NCBI GenBank assembly: GCA_023807065.1
Contig: JAJJLU010000017.1
Span: 1 to 48,836 of the forward strand
Source: Isotricha intestinalis
Lineage: Eukaryota > Ciliophora > Litostomatea > Vestibuliferida > Isotrichidae
Direction of reading: 5' to 3'
Length of the DNA stretch: 48,836 nt
Shown here: positions 39,601-47,813 of the stretch, piece after piece
Numbering within the stretch: the first letter of the stretch is position 1
Layout of the letters: each line of letters opens with the position of its first letter
Made by a program: the position numbers and the translations under genes
Notes under the pieces: generated by a model
Seen by the model: only the letters and a program-made list of their open reading frames with translations
The model's database searches: none
Told to the model about the DNA's origin: nothing

Positions 39601-41761
39601 TAATCCACTAAAAAAAAATTCATTAGAACAATGTTATTTATCTAAAACTGTTTTACTTAATAATGAAGACAAATTAATCCCATTACAAAGACATTATAGA
39701 GAAAGAAATAAATTAAAAAATAAAAACAATGATGATATAAATTATATAACTCATAAAAAACCTTATGAAATAATAAATAAAAATGAATATATAACAAAAG
39801 AAAGAAAATCAAATAATGAAGAAAAAATAAAACCAATTCAAAGATCAGTTAAAAAATACATATATAAAAAAGATATTAAACAAGAAATAAGAAAAGATAT
39901 AATTTATCCATCTACAATTAAAAAAGAATTAGATAAAAATGATAGTTTAATTACAAAAATAAGAAAAGATCAAAATTTAGATATAGATAAAATAATTCAT
40001 TTACAAAGACAAATTAAAAATCATTTAAAAGAATACAAAGAACCTTTTGCCAAACCAATCAATTTATTACATTATTATAATAAAACAAAATCAAAAATAA
40101 GTCCAAATGAAATTGAAGAGCAAGAATCAGAATATATAGGAAAAATTCCATTAGAATTTGTAAATAAAGATTCATATGTAACTAAAGAAAGAAAATCAAT
40201 TGTACCAATTGATTTAATGAATAAAACTAAAAAAAATATAATTAAATCAAATAGGAGATATGTGTATGATAAACTAATTGAAAATGATAAATCACTTTTA
40301 AAAAAAGCAGATGTTCAAAATAAACTAGGAGATATGTTTAGAAGAGATATTCCAATTAAATTAAATTCTGGTTTTAACCAAACTTATGATAGATTAAGAC
40401 TATTTTATTTTATCTATCTTTTAAAACAAAGAGTTTTAAAAGATAATCAAGAATTAGCTTTTGATTTTTTAAAACAAAAATCAAATCCAAAAAAAAATTT
40501 TAATCCTGATGAAGAAGCAAAAGAAAGTTTTTATTTTAAAACAATTCATCGTCATTTAGATTTAAATACTCCTGAAAATTTAAAAAATTTAAAAGATGAA
40601 AGAGTGAAAATATTATTAGAAGATACAACACCAGCATATTTCAGAGATGATAATGAATATGATGAAAATATAATTCCTTATATAAATGAAGAACAAAGTA
40701 AACAACTAAAAGATACTGAATTATATCAAAAACATGAGACACAAATGCTTGCAGAATATATTAATTTTTGTTATCAAAAAGAAAAAAATATTAAAAATGA
40801 TAAAACTGAATTAATTGAAAATCGATTAAAAAGAGAACCTTTGAATAATAGAAATATATTTGGAATTACTAAATATATGGATAATTTATTTGAGGAAATT
40901 CAACAAAAAAATATTTGCCCTGATTGTTATTGTAAAAAAGGAGAAAAATGTAGTGATGATTGCTTCTGTCATCATAATGATTCTTCAAGTTCTGGAAGTA
41001 AAAAAAAGAAAAATAAAAATAAATTTATTGATTCTAATAAATTTGAAGTTATTGAATTTGAACCTGGAAATGATATTAATATTGTCAATAATGATAATAT
41101 TGATAATAAAAATAAAAATAATTTAAGAGCAAATAAAGACAATCAAAAAAATGATGATTCTTATTCAATTAAATATAATATAAAGAAAATAAATAAAGAT
41201 AAAGAAAACGAAAGTAGTGGAAGCGATATAGATGTTTTTGAAGGAATTCAAAATAATAATGAAAATCCTAAAATTAGGCAATCAATAGAAGATTACAAAT
41301 CAAATAAAAAATTTATTACAAATAAAGAAAATGTTAACAAAGAAGGAAATTTAACAAAATCATTAAATGAATCAAATGAAGAAATGACTCATAAAAAGAA
41401 AATTGTTAATACTATTAGTGAAGATAATAAAAATTATAATGCTCCTTTAATGATTAAAGAAAATATTATTAATTATAATTCGAATAAAAATGAAGAAAAG
41501 AATTTAGGATTTAAATCTGCAAATAAAAAAAATATTAATTCAAATACAATAAATAAAAGTAGAATTACTGTTGAGAAAGAAGAAAATGAAAAATATGAAG
41601 AATCTGAAGAAAGTGAAGATGGAGATTATTTAATTATTACTGAAACAATTAAAACAACTGATATAAGGAAAAAAATAAATAAGAAAATAAAGAAAAAAGC
41701 AAAAAAAGAAAGAGATTTTATTGAAATAAGAGATATAGATATCAATAAAGAAGAATTTTAA
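33662..41761 (+). CDS. Giant IQ-motif and 19-residue-repeat protein
   Basis: A 2699-residue, intron-free, Asn/Lys/Glu-rich protein. Residues about 295-340 hold two good IQ motifs (LIQRWWRNMLAKLYF and IIQKYFRGYLTRKKL), which bind calmodulin or centrin. About 20 degenerate IQ-like segments follow through residue 2150, such as LIQDEWKKH, NIQRAFRKYIKRK and YIQKSYKEYLLRK, spaced 50-65 residues apart and usually preceded by an [S/Y]YITKE motif; this makes a long tandem repeat. The array is interrupted at 877-1285 by about 21 copies of a 19-residue repeat. Residues 2419-2438 form a cysteine cluster with six Cys and two His. The acidic C terminus is disordered. Binding of many calmodulin-like proteins suggests a long cytoskeletal or contractile scaffold, which is an inference. 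No orthologue is recognised. Confidence 0.85.
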   Translation: MKPKKNINYSKKEILELAKELRNLKQNGKNPIGKNIEISNKQTEDSKLTELNNISNSQHYDNSFGRKTPSLKSNQNNKKPPKAKVNPEYNLNFDNLTKSSKKSNQKELSIGKNKKNLSLENDEVNKNNLEEIFIQPNPNKIHPKISSNIFRPTRIKKDTNLYHIYSSYKNKINHYLYKNKDNVKLFGNYKYTNKTPDYYFKQKLDEEEEEKEKEKLEKEKEDENDVYLYKKDEGKIYDLTPLPAKSRKKMKSNYEKNEFYEGERAAVAMRRLEYNRQFNLRQQKIQENKLKPFILKITLIQRWWRNMLAKLYFGDYAVIIQKYFRGYLTRKKLNDILKNQMIENALELIERIYFIHWLKIAFDKIRKFKRDAIKINKIKKSGFNEGYYISKDYLANDVLKKIILIQSEIRMFLIRKKIKKPLKDNNNILKKIPKINNENSLITKEIKSNKDEFQKIIFIQTTWKEITERTKKKFLDKIYKKPKSSNNKFDYIAMKRIRNGIKKQVIKPSMMTKTIKIINQENEDNNINNNNLRLYSKIKPQLRNIDENPEYYTKKNYQPSKYLNYVQMIQNQWKKHSKEKEEPKKINKNPQNYIITKENLKKIPTLILPKKDDPSIYKKNRIMNKDSDLNNIILIQDEWKKHLHQKLNNDKTNIKVIKLNKDFVNNEKNYISKEVVKNVDNDIEFIQKTWKKKRGDSKEREIEPIQKNIFDNTNQGYFVSKVRNKSNLREKNNQNIDNEEILKIPKLNNNNYISKEYKNKIDNEEEENEFIENITEIQETYKKYRIKKVKNPKNYIEEDNFICKPLISNDCYIDKNRSYNIKQIKKPINENNKFGSFITKSINKKGKDDLDKIKLIQKEFREYRNKKRYINEPKFKNLELENTELYEILNESKDGNLEIENNQEYEIMGEQKSLTFEYEKNEEYEIIGEPKENVSQFKNTKFKNLELENNELYEILNEPKNQNLETERNTQYEILKEPKNLNLEFEYNEQYEIPGETKIQKLETDRNTQYEILVEPKNLNFEFEYNEQYEILNIPKEKKLEFKYNDEYEIKYEPKNKNLTLDNNTQYEILKKQKNIKFEPDNNIEYEILNEAKQLYLEPERNSQYEILKKPKKLDLFNEQYEILNIPKEKKLELNYNDEYEIKYEPKNMNLKPDNNTEYEIKGQPKNLYLETDSNVSQYEVLKEQIPKNLYLETENNEQYEILSERKKPILETENNEHYEILSEPKIVNLEFSNNDEYEIKSIPKDTNLKFETNEEYEIKEIPKDINYITDKIDPFEIIGEAKEIIEKPIVKTSLYPKILSKEIKSIPNSSANKIINLFKDNKKLKDIENKREIAKLPKKINNNSLITKERLIDNDKDIKIIQRTLRNKNQDINRIKDNDVIQKPIPLNQLLTKSIKKDDTDKIIKLEKYVKNYLKEENEEQIMKKNPIINNNIITKSNQKDDTDKIKLIQKETKKFLKPKKSEIAVQGNLSEEEEEYYINEIEKIEKIQRNYKLRSIKRKKLNDEDKNIQKNILDNCEFSKEHGIDLNDKVNLIQKTWKNYIKKENENKTNKNEIMSKCQVPYTNSYITKDYIQKEENAIKLPNINQDIINKNNYNYISKEKLKDELPNVIYLQNKIKDFQNKKIENPIKKKIKENDNAYITKEKLKNKPQNKFDNLDVDSNAPSLEILEEKKPIRKKILSDYEANQSYITKNRYKDFNKNAMNIQRAFRKYIKRKNKDKDEFIATKPIKRECSVDKKRKNINTKDISYIQKSYKEYLLRKLDNNIDNNNIIKIPLRDNCFFEKNIPLLRENLDQIELIQNKFRDYIYQKGDDRNNKPLKKVLLKDDNNCLITKERLKDNDSLNKIKKIQRFYRNKNPNIKYSNVNPDLNNIRIIPLNYQNEDFYISKENKVIDINENDLNKVKNIQNKYQDYIYKKKNEEKKNDKKNEILKKPLFSNDEYKNNNSYITKEYKNNKIKEIKTIPESFEDNLLDVKNKDDNPLKKNSLEQCYLSKTVLLNNEDKLIPLQRHYRERNKLKNKNNDDINYITHKKPYEIINKNEYITKERKSNNEEKIKPIQRSVKKYIYKKDIKQEIRKDIIYPSTIKKELDKNDSLITKIRKDQNLDIDKIIHLQRQIKNHLKEYKEPFAKPINLLHYYNKTKSKISPNEIEEQESEYIGKIPLEFVNKDSYVTKERKSIVPIDLMNKTKKNIIKSNRRYVYDKLIENDKSLLKKADVQNKLGDMFRRDIPIKLNSGFNQTYDRLRLFYFIYLLKQRVLKDNQELAFDFLKQKSNPKKNFNPDEEAKESFYFKTIHRHLDLNTPENLKNLKDERVKILLEDTTPAYFRDDNEYDENIIPYINEEQSKQLKDTELYQKHETQMLAEYINFCYQKEKNIKNDKTELIENRLKREPLNNRNIFGITKYMDNLFEEIQQKNICPDCYCKKGEKCSDDCFCHHNDSSSSGSKKKKNKNKFIDSNKFEVIEFEPGNDINIVNNDNIDNKNKNNLRANKDNQKNDDSYSIKYNIKKINKDKENESSGSDIDVFEGIQNNNENPKIRQSIEDYKSNKKFITNKENVNKEGNLTKSLNESNEEMTHKKKIVNTISEDNKNYNAPLMIKENIINYNSNKNEEKNLGFKSANKKNINSNTINKSRITVEKEENEKYEESEESEDGDYLIITETIKTTDIRKKINKKIKKKAKKERDFIEIRDIDINKEEF
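36290..37516 (+). repeat. 19-residue (57-nt) tandem repeat block, about 21 copies
   Basis: Within the giant protein, residues 877-1285 are tandem units of 19 residues with consensus NLE-x-[E/D]-x-N-x-[Q/E]-YEIL-x-EPK-x-x. YEI is present in nearly every unit. At the DNA level the segments 36,737-36,829 and 37,013-37,105 are almost identical (about three differences over 93 nt, 276 nt apart), which shows a recent duplication of five units with loss of three codons in one. Most other units have diverged at DNA level while keeping the protein pattern, so the repeat is under selection. Confidence 0.93.
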
Positions 41762-41870
41762 AAAAAATAAATAAATAAGTATAATTTAAAAAAAATTGAA
41801 GTGTCTACTTTTTTATTTTTTTTTTTTAATTAACATTGATGAATTTAATTTTTAAAAAATTATTTATTCA

Positions 41871-43211
41871 ATGCAAAATAAACATCCAAGTACAAAAAAT
41901 ATATTTGGAGAACAAAATAAAGTAATAAACAATCAACAATATGAATTAGATAGAATGAAAGATGAAATGGAAAATTTAAGAAAAATTTTATATACTCAAT
42001 CAATAGAATTTACAAAATTAAAAACAGAACAAATGAGAAATGAAGAAGAATTAAAAAAAAATATAAAAGTTATTGAGGATATTATTTCAACTTCAACAAA
42101 AACTGATGGTTTTTTAATGTCAAGAATATTATATGATAAGCAATATAATAATGAAAAAATAGAAAAATTAAATTTAACAAAACAAAATTTAGAAAAATTA
42201 AAAGAAATATATATAGTAAATATTTTAAAAACAAAAAATAAAGAAATAACAAAACAAATTAGTACAAAAGAAAAACAAATAGATATATTAAAAAATTCAA
42301 CTAAAGTAAGTACTCTTACAAAATTGGAAAATAATTTAATTATAAATAATGCAGAATTAAATGATTTAAAACAAAAATTTACTATCTTAAGAATTAAATA
42401 TTTAAACTCAGAAGAAAGATTTAAAGAAATAAATGAAGAACATACAAAATTAAAAAATGATTATATTGAATTAAAGAATAATTATCAACAAGCAAAAAGT
42501 GAAAATTTATCAATAATAAAAAAGAATTTATCATATCAAGAAAGAGATAAAAAACAAAAAGAAAAATTAAGTATTGCATCAAAATCAAATACTTCATTTA
42601 ATAATAATAATTCAAATGTAAATTCAAATAATAATTCAGATAATAATTCAAAAATTGAAAGTATAGTTGTTGATGAAAAAGAAATAGAAAAATTAAATAA
42701 TCAAATTGAAGAGTTAAAAAAATTAAATGATTTATATCAATCACAATTAAATGCAAAAGAAAAAGATTATCAAGGAAAAAATACAAGTTATAATAAATTA
42801 AAGGATAAATTTTTAAATTTACAAAAAGTTTATAAAAAAGTAATTGAAGAAAAAAATGAAAATAGAAAAAAAAAAATGGAATTAGAAAAATCAAAAAATG
42901 AAATGTCAAATAAAGAAAAAGAAAATAAGGAATTAGAAATGGAAATAGAAAAATTAAATAAAGATATTGGAGATGAACAAATTAAACAATTTACTTTTGA
43001 AAGTGAAATTGATAAACAAAAATTAATGAATTTAGAATTTAAAGAAAAAATTAATAATGAACAACAAATTTTACTTGAAAATGAAACTAAGACTGATGAA
43101 ATGAAAGATAAAATTGAATCTTTAAAAAATGAAATTGAAAAATTAAAAAATGATGAATCACCAAAAGACAATTTTTTTTCTAATGGATTAGGAATGAATT
43201 TATTAGAATAA
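41871..43211 (+). CDS. Long coiled-coil protein
   Basis: A 446-residue protein that is coiled coil for most of its length: heptads run at about 25-75, 95-225 and 265-435, with a break of Asn/Ser repeats at about 238-262. There is no signal peptide, membrane segment or known motor or binding domain. A conserved-looking segment DGFLMSRILYDKQYN sits at about 80-95. It starts about 110 nt after the giant IQ protein on the same strand, which hints at related cytoskeletal roles but is not proof. No family recognised. Confidence 0.8.
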   Translation: MQNKHPSTKNIFGEQNKVINNQQYELDRMKDEMENLRKILYTQSIEFTKLKTEQMRNEEELKKNIKVIEDIISTSTKTDGFLMSRILYDKQYNNEKIEKLNLTKQNLEKLKEIYIVNILKTKNKEITKQISTKEKQIDILKNSTKVSTLTKLENNLIINNAELNDLKQKFTILRIKYLNSEERFKEINEEHTKLKNDYIELKNNYQQAKSENLSIIKKNLSYQERDKKQKEKLSIASKSNTSFNNNNSNVNSNNNSDNNSKIESIVVDEKEIEKLNNQIEELKKLNDLYQSQLNAKEKDYQGKNTSYNKLKDKFLNLQKVYKKVIEEKNENRKKKMELEKSKNEMSNKEKENKELEMEIEKLNKDIGDEQIKQFTFESEIDKQKLMNLEFKEKINNEQQILLENETKTDEMKDKIESLKNEIEKLKNDESPKDNFFSNGLGMNLLE

Positions 43212-43287
43212 TAAAATTACAATTTAAATTTTTTTTAAAATAAACAATTAATTTATTATTTTTTAAATTGTATTTTTTATTTGATAT

Positions 43288-44187
43288 ATGGAAAAAAATC
43301 CTGATATTGAAGGAGAAAAAATTTATGAAGAAAAATTTAAAAATTTATTATCTCCTGAAAATTCATATACTTTTTTTTTAAAAATGCAATTTATATTACC
43401 AAAATATGGAAAAGAACCAGAAAAAAATTATTTTAACTTTGTATCTTTTATTTTAAGACAATTAACAAAAAATAATGATTTAGGTTCAATAGAATCAATT
43501 CTTGATTTATCTTTAAAAATCTATAAAGAAAATCATAATGTTATTGAAAATCCAGAATTTTTTGTTTCTCGTTATCATAATATATTTAAATTACTTCCTG
43601 TAAATGTTAATAAAACAGCTTTTAAATTTAGTTTTTTAGAATATTGTGATAAATCAAAAGTTCCTGAAGATTTATTATATAAACAAAATATTTATCTTGA
43701 TTATGCCAATGATTCAATTGAAAATAAATATTTTATTCAAGGATATAGATTTGCTATGAAATCAAAGAATATTGACCTAATATTTAAAGAAGTTAATTCA
43801 GTATTAAACTCTAGTGAATTATGTTTAAATGATATTGATAAAGTTTATTTTATTTCTAGAACTTGTTTAGAGTTTTTAATAAATAAAGAAATAGAATTAG
43901 CAGGGAAATTTATTTTAAAATATATTAAAAATAATGATAATTATAATGTTAATCATCCTATTATGAATTTTGTTTTTGTTTTAACAAGTTTTTTATCTTT
44001 AAAAGAGTCTACTTTTGAAAAATATGAAGAATTAATAAAAAATTATGAAAATGTAATTAATAAAGACAATGAGTTTCAAAAATATTTAAATTTCATAAGT
44101 TTAAAATTCTTTAATAAATCTTTAGAAAAAAATAACCAAGGTGGACTTAATTTCTTAAATTTATTAAACATGTTTTCGGGAAACTAA
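43288..44187 (+). CDS. GET4: Get4 homologue (tail-anchored protein targeting)
   Basis: A 299-residue, all-helical protein, close to the size of Get4 (about 310-330). The C-terminal part aligns well by eye: NHPIMNFVFVLTSFL with human EPLLNFIWFLLL, then EEL-x-x-NYE around CEQYQPSL, FQKYLNFISLKFF with YNEYLDRIGQLFF, and GGLNFLNLLNMF with GGLLGNLLTSLM. The middle YFIQGYRFAMKSKN fits the family's ESRYHFLHSAD. Get4 with Get5 and Sgt2 (TRC35/UBL4A/SGTA) hands tail-anchored proteins to the Get3 ATPase for ER insertion, and in animals belongs to the BAG6 quality-control complex. It is 76 nt from the coiled-coil gene and 95 nt from the kinase gene, all on one strand. Confidence 0.9.
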   Translation: MEKNPDIEGEKIYEEKFKNLLSPENSYTFFLKMQFILPKYGKEPEKNYFNFVSFILRQLTKNNDLGSIESILDLSLKIYKENHNVIENPEFFVSRYHNIFKLLPVNVNKTAFKFSFLEYCDKSKVPEDLLYKQNIYLDYANDSIENKYFIQGYRFAMKSKNIDLIFKEVNSVLNSSELCLNDIDKVYFISRTCLEFLINKEIELAGKFILKYIKNNDNYNVNHPIMNFVFVLTSFLSLKESTFEKYEELIKNYENVINKDNEFQKYLNFISLKFFNKSLEKNNQGGLNFLNLLNMFSGN

Positions 44188-44282
44188 CTTTAAATAAAAA
44201 AATAATATAAAAAATAATAATAATTTAATCAACAGAAAAAAATATATAAAATATATTAAAAATTAATATTTAATTTTAATTA

Positions 44283-46636
44283 ATGGGACAAAAAATGACA
44301 GTTAGTAAATATAAACCTCCAAAAGGAGAAGAATGTAAAAATAGAAAAAATAAAAAAAATAGTATCACGAAATAAATTTGAATTTCAATATATAATAGGT
44401 AAAGGTGGTTTTGGAAAAGTATGGAAAGTATTAGAAAAAAAGCATAAAATAATATATGCTTTAAAAGAAATGAAAAAAGTAAAAGTAATAGATAAAAGAA
44501 GTGAAAAAAGTATAAAATATGAAAGAGAACTATTATCTCGTTTAAAACATCCATTTATTGTAAATATGTATTATTCATTTCAAGATTATGAAAATTTATA
44601 TTTAGTAATGGATTATTTAACAGGAGGAGATTTACGTTATCATATATCTCGACATAAGCGTTTTTCAGAAATACAAACAAGTAAAAAAAAATAATATAAA
44701 TACATATAACTTTTTCCCTTTTAAAATAGAATTTTTTCTTTGTTGCATAATATTAGGTTTAGAATATATTCATTCCAGAAAAATAATCCACCGAGATATA
44801 AAACCTGAAAATTTAGTTTTGGATGAAAATGGTTTTGTTAGAATAACAGATTTTGGAATAGCTAAAATCTATTCATCAAAAAATTACAATGAAACAAGTG
44901 GAACACCAGGATATATGTCACCAGAAGTAATGAAAGGTCAAAATCACTCATATACAGTTGATTATTTTGCTTTAGGAGTTATTGGTTATGAATTTATGTT
45001 AGGAAGAAGACCTTATATTGGGAGAAGTAGGAAAGAAATTAAAGAACAAATGATGAGTAAACAAGCTTATATTAAATTAAGTGATATTCCTAATGGGTGG
45101 ACTGATAATTCTGCTGATTTTTTTAATAAGTTACTTATTAGGAAACCTGAAAATAGATTAGGATTTAAAGGAGTTTTTGAAATTAAAGAACATCCTTGGT
45201 TAAAATTTTTTGAATGGGATTTGTTAAAAAATAAAAAAATGGATAGTCCATTTATTCCTGCAAAAAAAGACAATTTTGATAAAAGATATTGTGAAAGTGC
45301 TGATAGAATAGGAAATAATACTAAAGAAAGATATGAAAAATATATGAAAGATGATGGATTCAGTGATTTATTTATTAATTTTACATATTATAATATTGGT
45401 GGAGAGGATTATACTTTAAATGATAAAGAGATATATAATAATTATGATAATGATTTTTATCATAATCAAATTAAGAAATCATTAAAAATAAAAAGTAAAG
45501 GAAATATAAATGTAAATTATAATAGGAATAATAAAAGTTTATCAATCACCACATCTTTTGTCGCCAAACAATCTAACAAAAAGATTAACAATGGGAATAA
45601 TATTCTTAATAATTCCACTATTAATAATAAAAGTCTTTCACAAAGAAGTGATAGAGGTAAAAGTCCTGTTTCTGCAAGGAAAATTAGTTTAATACGTTCA
45701 AATAATAAATATGATAAATTAAAAAAAAGTTCAACAACTAATATGAATTCTTCTCTTTCTTCTTATAATTTTATGCAAATTTATAGGAAAAAATGTAAAA
45801 GTATTTCTCCAATTGATTTTTTACAAATGAAAACCAATAAATCTTATACTAAAAATGCTTTGTTAAGTACTTCAAGAAGAGAAAAAATTAGAAGTAAAAG
45901 TGTTAATAAAGAATCTAATTCTCCAATAAGAAATTCAAGTATTAATTCTTCTAGAAGTTATGTTTCTCCAAATTCAAAGCGAAAAAATTCAAATAATTCT
46001 TTATTTCAACTACTTTCTGAAAATAGGAAAAAAAGAATTGATCATATTAATGATAATAAAATAAATAGAAATAGTCTTTTTCCTTATGCAAAGAAAATTC
46101 AAAAAAATGGAAGTGGAAATTCTGAGTTATTAATGCAAATTAGACATACTAATAATATGAAATTAAAAAAGAATATTATTTCTAATTATGTTGGTGTAAA
46201 ATATAAAAAAAATGTTAATAAATTTGGAAATATAATTACAAAAAATAATAGTACCAAATTAAGTTTTGAAGTTGAATTAAATTCATTAACAAGTAATTTA
46301 TCAAATAATTTAAAAAAGTTAGGTCATAATAATAATAATGAAACAAAGGTAATTAAGAATAATTATTATAATATAAATGGGATGAATGTTAATAATAATA
46401 ATATAAATATAAATTTAATTTTTAGGGATTCAAATGGAAATAATGTTGATAGAAAAATGATAAATAAAAAAATGAATCCAATTAAAAATCAAGATAATGA
46501 TTTTTTAAAGCAATCAAATTCTGTTAATTATTTATTTAAAAATTATAAAATGGGTATAAACTCAAATATTCATTCAAATTCACATAATAATTCCTCACAA
46601 AATATGACAAAATATGTAAACAAAAAAAAAAGTTAA
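44283..46636 (+). CDS. AGC-type serine/threonine kinase with two introns
   Basis: A 758-residue kinase from three exons: 44,283-44,334, 44,363-44,680 and 44,730-46,636. Unspliced, the frame is broken twice, and removing the introns restores the kinase pattern exactly. The glycine loop GKGGFGKV is at 30-37 and the ATP lysine at 52 in YALKE. RLKHPFIVNMYYSFQD, ENLYLVMDYLTGGDL, IIHRDIKPENLVLDENG, DFGIAK, SGTPGYMSPEV and VDYFALGVIGYEF follow, so the enzyme looks active. The tail FIPAKKDNFDKRYCE resembles AGC kinases of the STK32/YANK group and ciliate relatives. The C-terminal 350 residues are a disordered Asn/Ser/Lys-rich tail with SP sites. Substrates are unknown. Confidence 0.88.
44335..44362 (+). 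other. 28-nt intron 1 of the AGC kinase
   Basis: The intron starts GTAAAAATAG and ends AAATAG. Its removal joins GAA GAA T with TA TCA CGA and brings the first ATG into frame with the glycine loop. The alternative acceptor at 44,343-44,344 would give a 10-nt intron and an immediate TAA, so it is excluded. Confidence 0.85.
44681..44729 (+). other. 49-nt intron 2 of the AGC kinase
   Basis: The intron starts GTAAAAAAAA, ends TTAAAATAG and has a pyrimidine stretch TTTTTCCCTTTT in its last third. Splicing gives a codon AAA across the junction and the kinase segment QTKFFLCCIILGLEYIHSRKI, which is just what the family has before the HRD loop. Read-through would end after three lysines. Confidence 0.9.
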
Positions 46637-47813
46637 TTTTTTACAATTATTATTTATAAATATTTATTTAATATAAGAAAAAACAATTTAAAAATTGATA
46701 AAAATTATTTTTTTTCAATTATTATATCAATTAAATTAACATATATTTTTTTTAAAAACAATAATTTCATATATAACAAAAGAAAAGAAAAAAATTATAT
46801 TAAATTTTTTTAAAGTATTAGCTCTATTTGTATACTTTTTTTCATTTTTTATCATCTATAATATAAGAAATATTAAATCTATATCTTTTCTTTTAGAATT
46901 TTTACTGGCTTTTCATTTTTGAAAAAATCAAAAATATTTAAATTTTTAAAACTAATATAATCTCTATTATAATGAGTGATTTTATTATAAATGTCAAAAA
47001 AAGTCCTACCTTTAAAATTGAAGAAGAAGAGAGGGTTAGATTAGAATAAAAAAGATAGATTATCTATAAAGAATAAAAAACTGATTATCTCTTTTTATTT
47101 CTGTACTCTCATTCAGACAAATAAAACCATTTTAAAGGAAATATTTATTAAATAATTATTTATGAAACATTCTTTTGTTGTTTGAAAACATAGTATAAAT
47201 TAAAATAGGTAGAATATATTATATGTTTGAAAACAATTAAATAAATAAATTCTTAATTATCATACTGGTAATACCTTTGAATTACTTATAATCTAACTTA
47301 ATATTATTGTAATAATGAAGGAATTAAACAAATTATATCTACTTTCTATAGCCTCAATCAAATTAACATAAATTATTTTTCATTTGTTCAAAATTTCTTC
47401 TTCGAAGATGATTTTTTAGATGATGACAATTTAATCAAAAGAGCTTTTGATTGGGACATATATAATAAAAAAATAAATTAAAATTATTTAAACAAAATTT
47501 ATTGGTTTTAAAAAAAAATTCTGAGAAAATAATAAATACAAATCAATTATAGGGAGAATAATCTTAAATTTACATTTAAAAAATAGGAAATAAAATTTAT
47601 TTATATAAAATTATTTTCCTTATAAAAACAAATACATAGTTTCATATAATTATATCCAATAAATCAAAAATTTTCTAAAAGTATATCATATTTTTTTCAA
47701 TATAAAAATTTAATTGTATTTTTTGTAATATTAACTAAATGAATATATTTATTATAATAACTAAGAAAAAATATATCATTCCTTTCTGTCATATTTTAAA
47801 TGATTATAATTCT
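46637..47813. other. Gene-poor region with possible gene debris
   Basis: About 1.18 kb between the 3' ends of the AGC kinase (plus) and the receptor (minus). Two fragments look coding. One is an ATG at 46,972 giving MSDFIINVKKSPTFKIEEEE and stopping after 25 codons. The other is a frame closed by TAA at about 47,478-47,480 with EDDFLDDDNLIKRAFDWDIYN (open from about 47,308). They could be exons or a decayed gene; no clear intron links them. The rest is plain AT-rich. Confidence 0.4.
47308..47480 (+). pseudogene. Possible gene remnant
   Basis: An open stretch of about 57 codons without a good start, ending FFFEDDFLDDDNLIKRAF then DWDIYNKKIN and TAA. The last 30 codons have a balanced residue mix unlike random AT-rich translation. 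A matching 5' piece may be the 25-codon frame from ATG 46,972. The stretch between contains stops in all frames, so this is either a decayed gene or a terminal exon whose upstream part I cannot reconstruct. Confidence 0.25.

Noticed and set aside
42598..43171. Two hydrophobic antisense frames of 103 and 113 codons that look like membrane proteins
   Set aside because: Antisense of Lys/Glu coiled-coil codons gives Phe/Leu/Ser runs automatically. The sense strand is the coherent coiled-coil gene.
44335..44344. A 10-nt intron in the AGC kinase
   Set aside because: It leads to an immediate stop, whereas the 28-nt version restores the frame.
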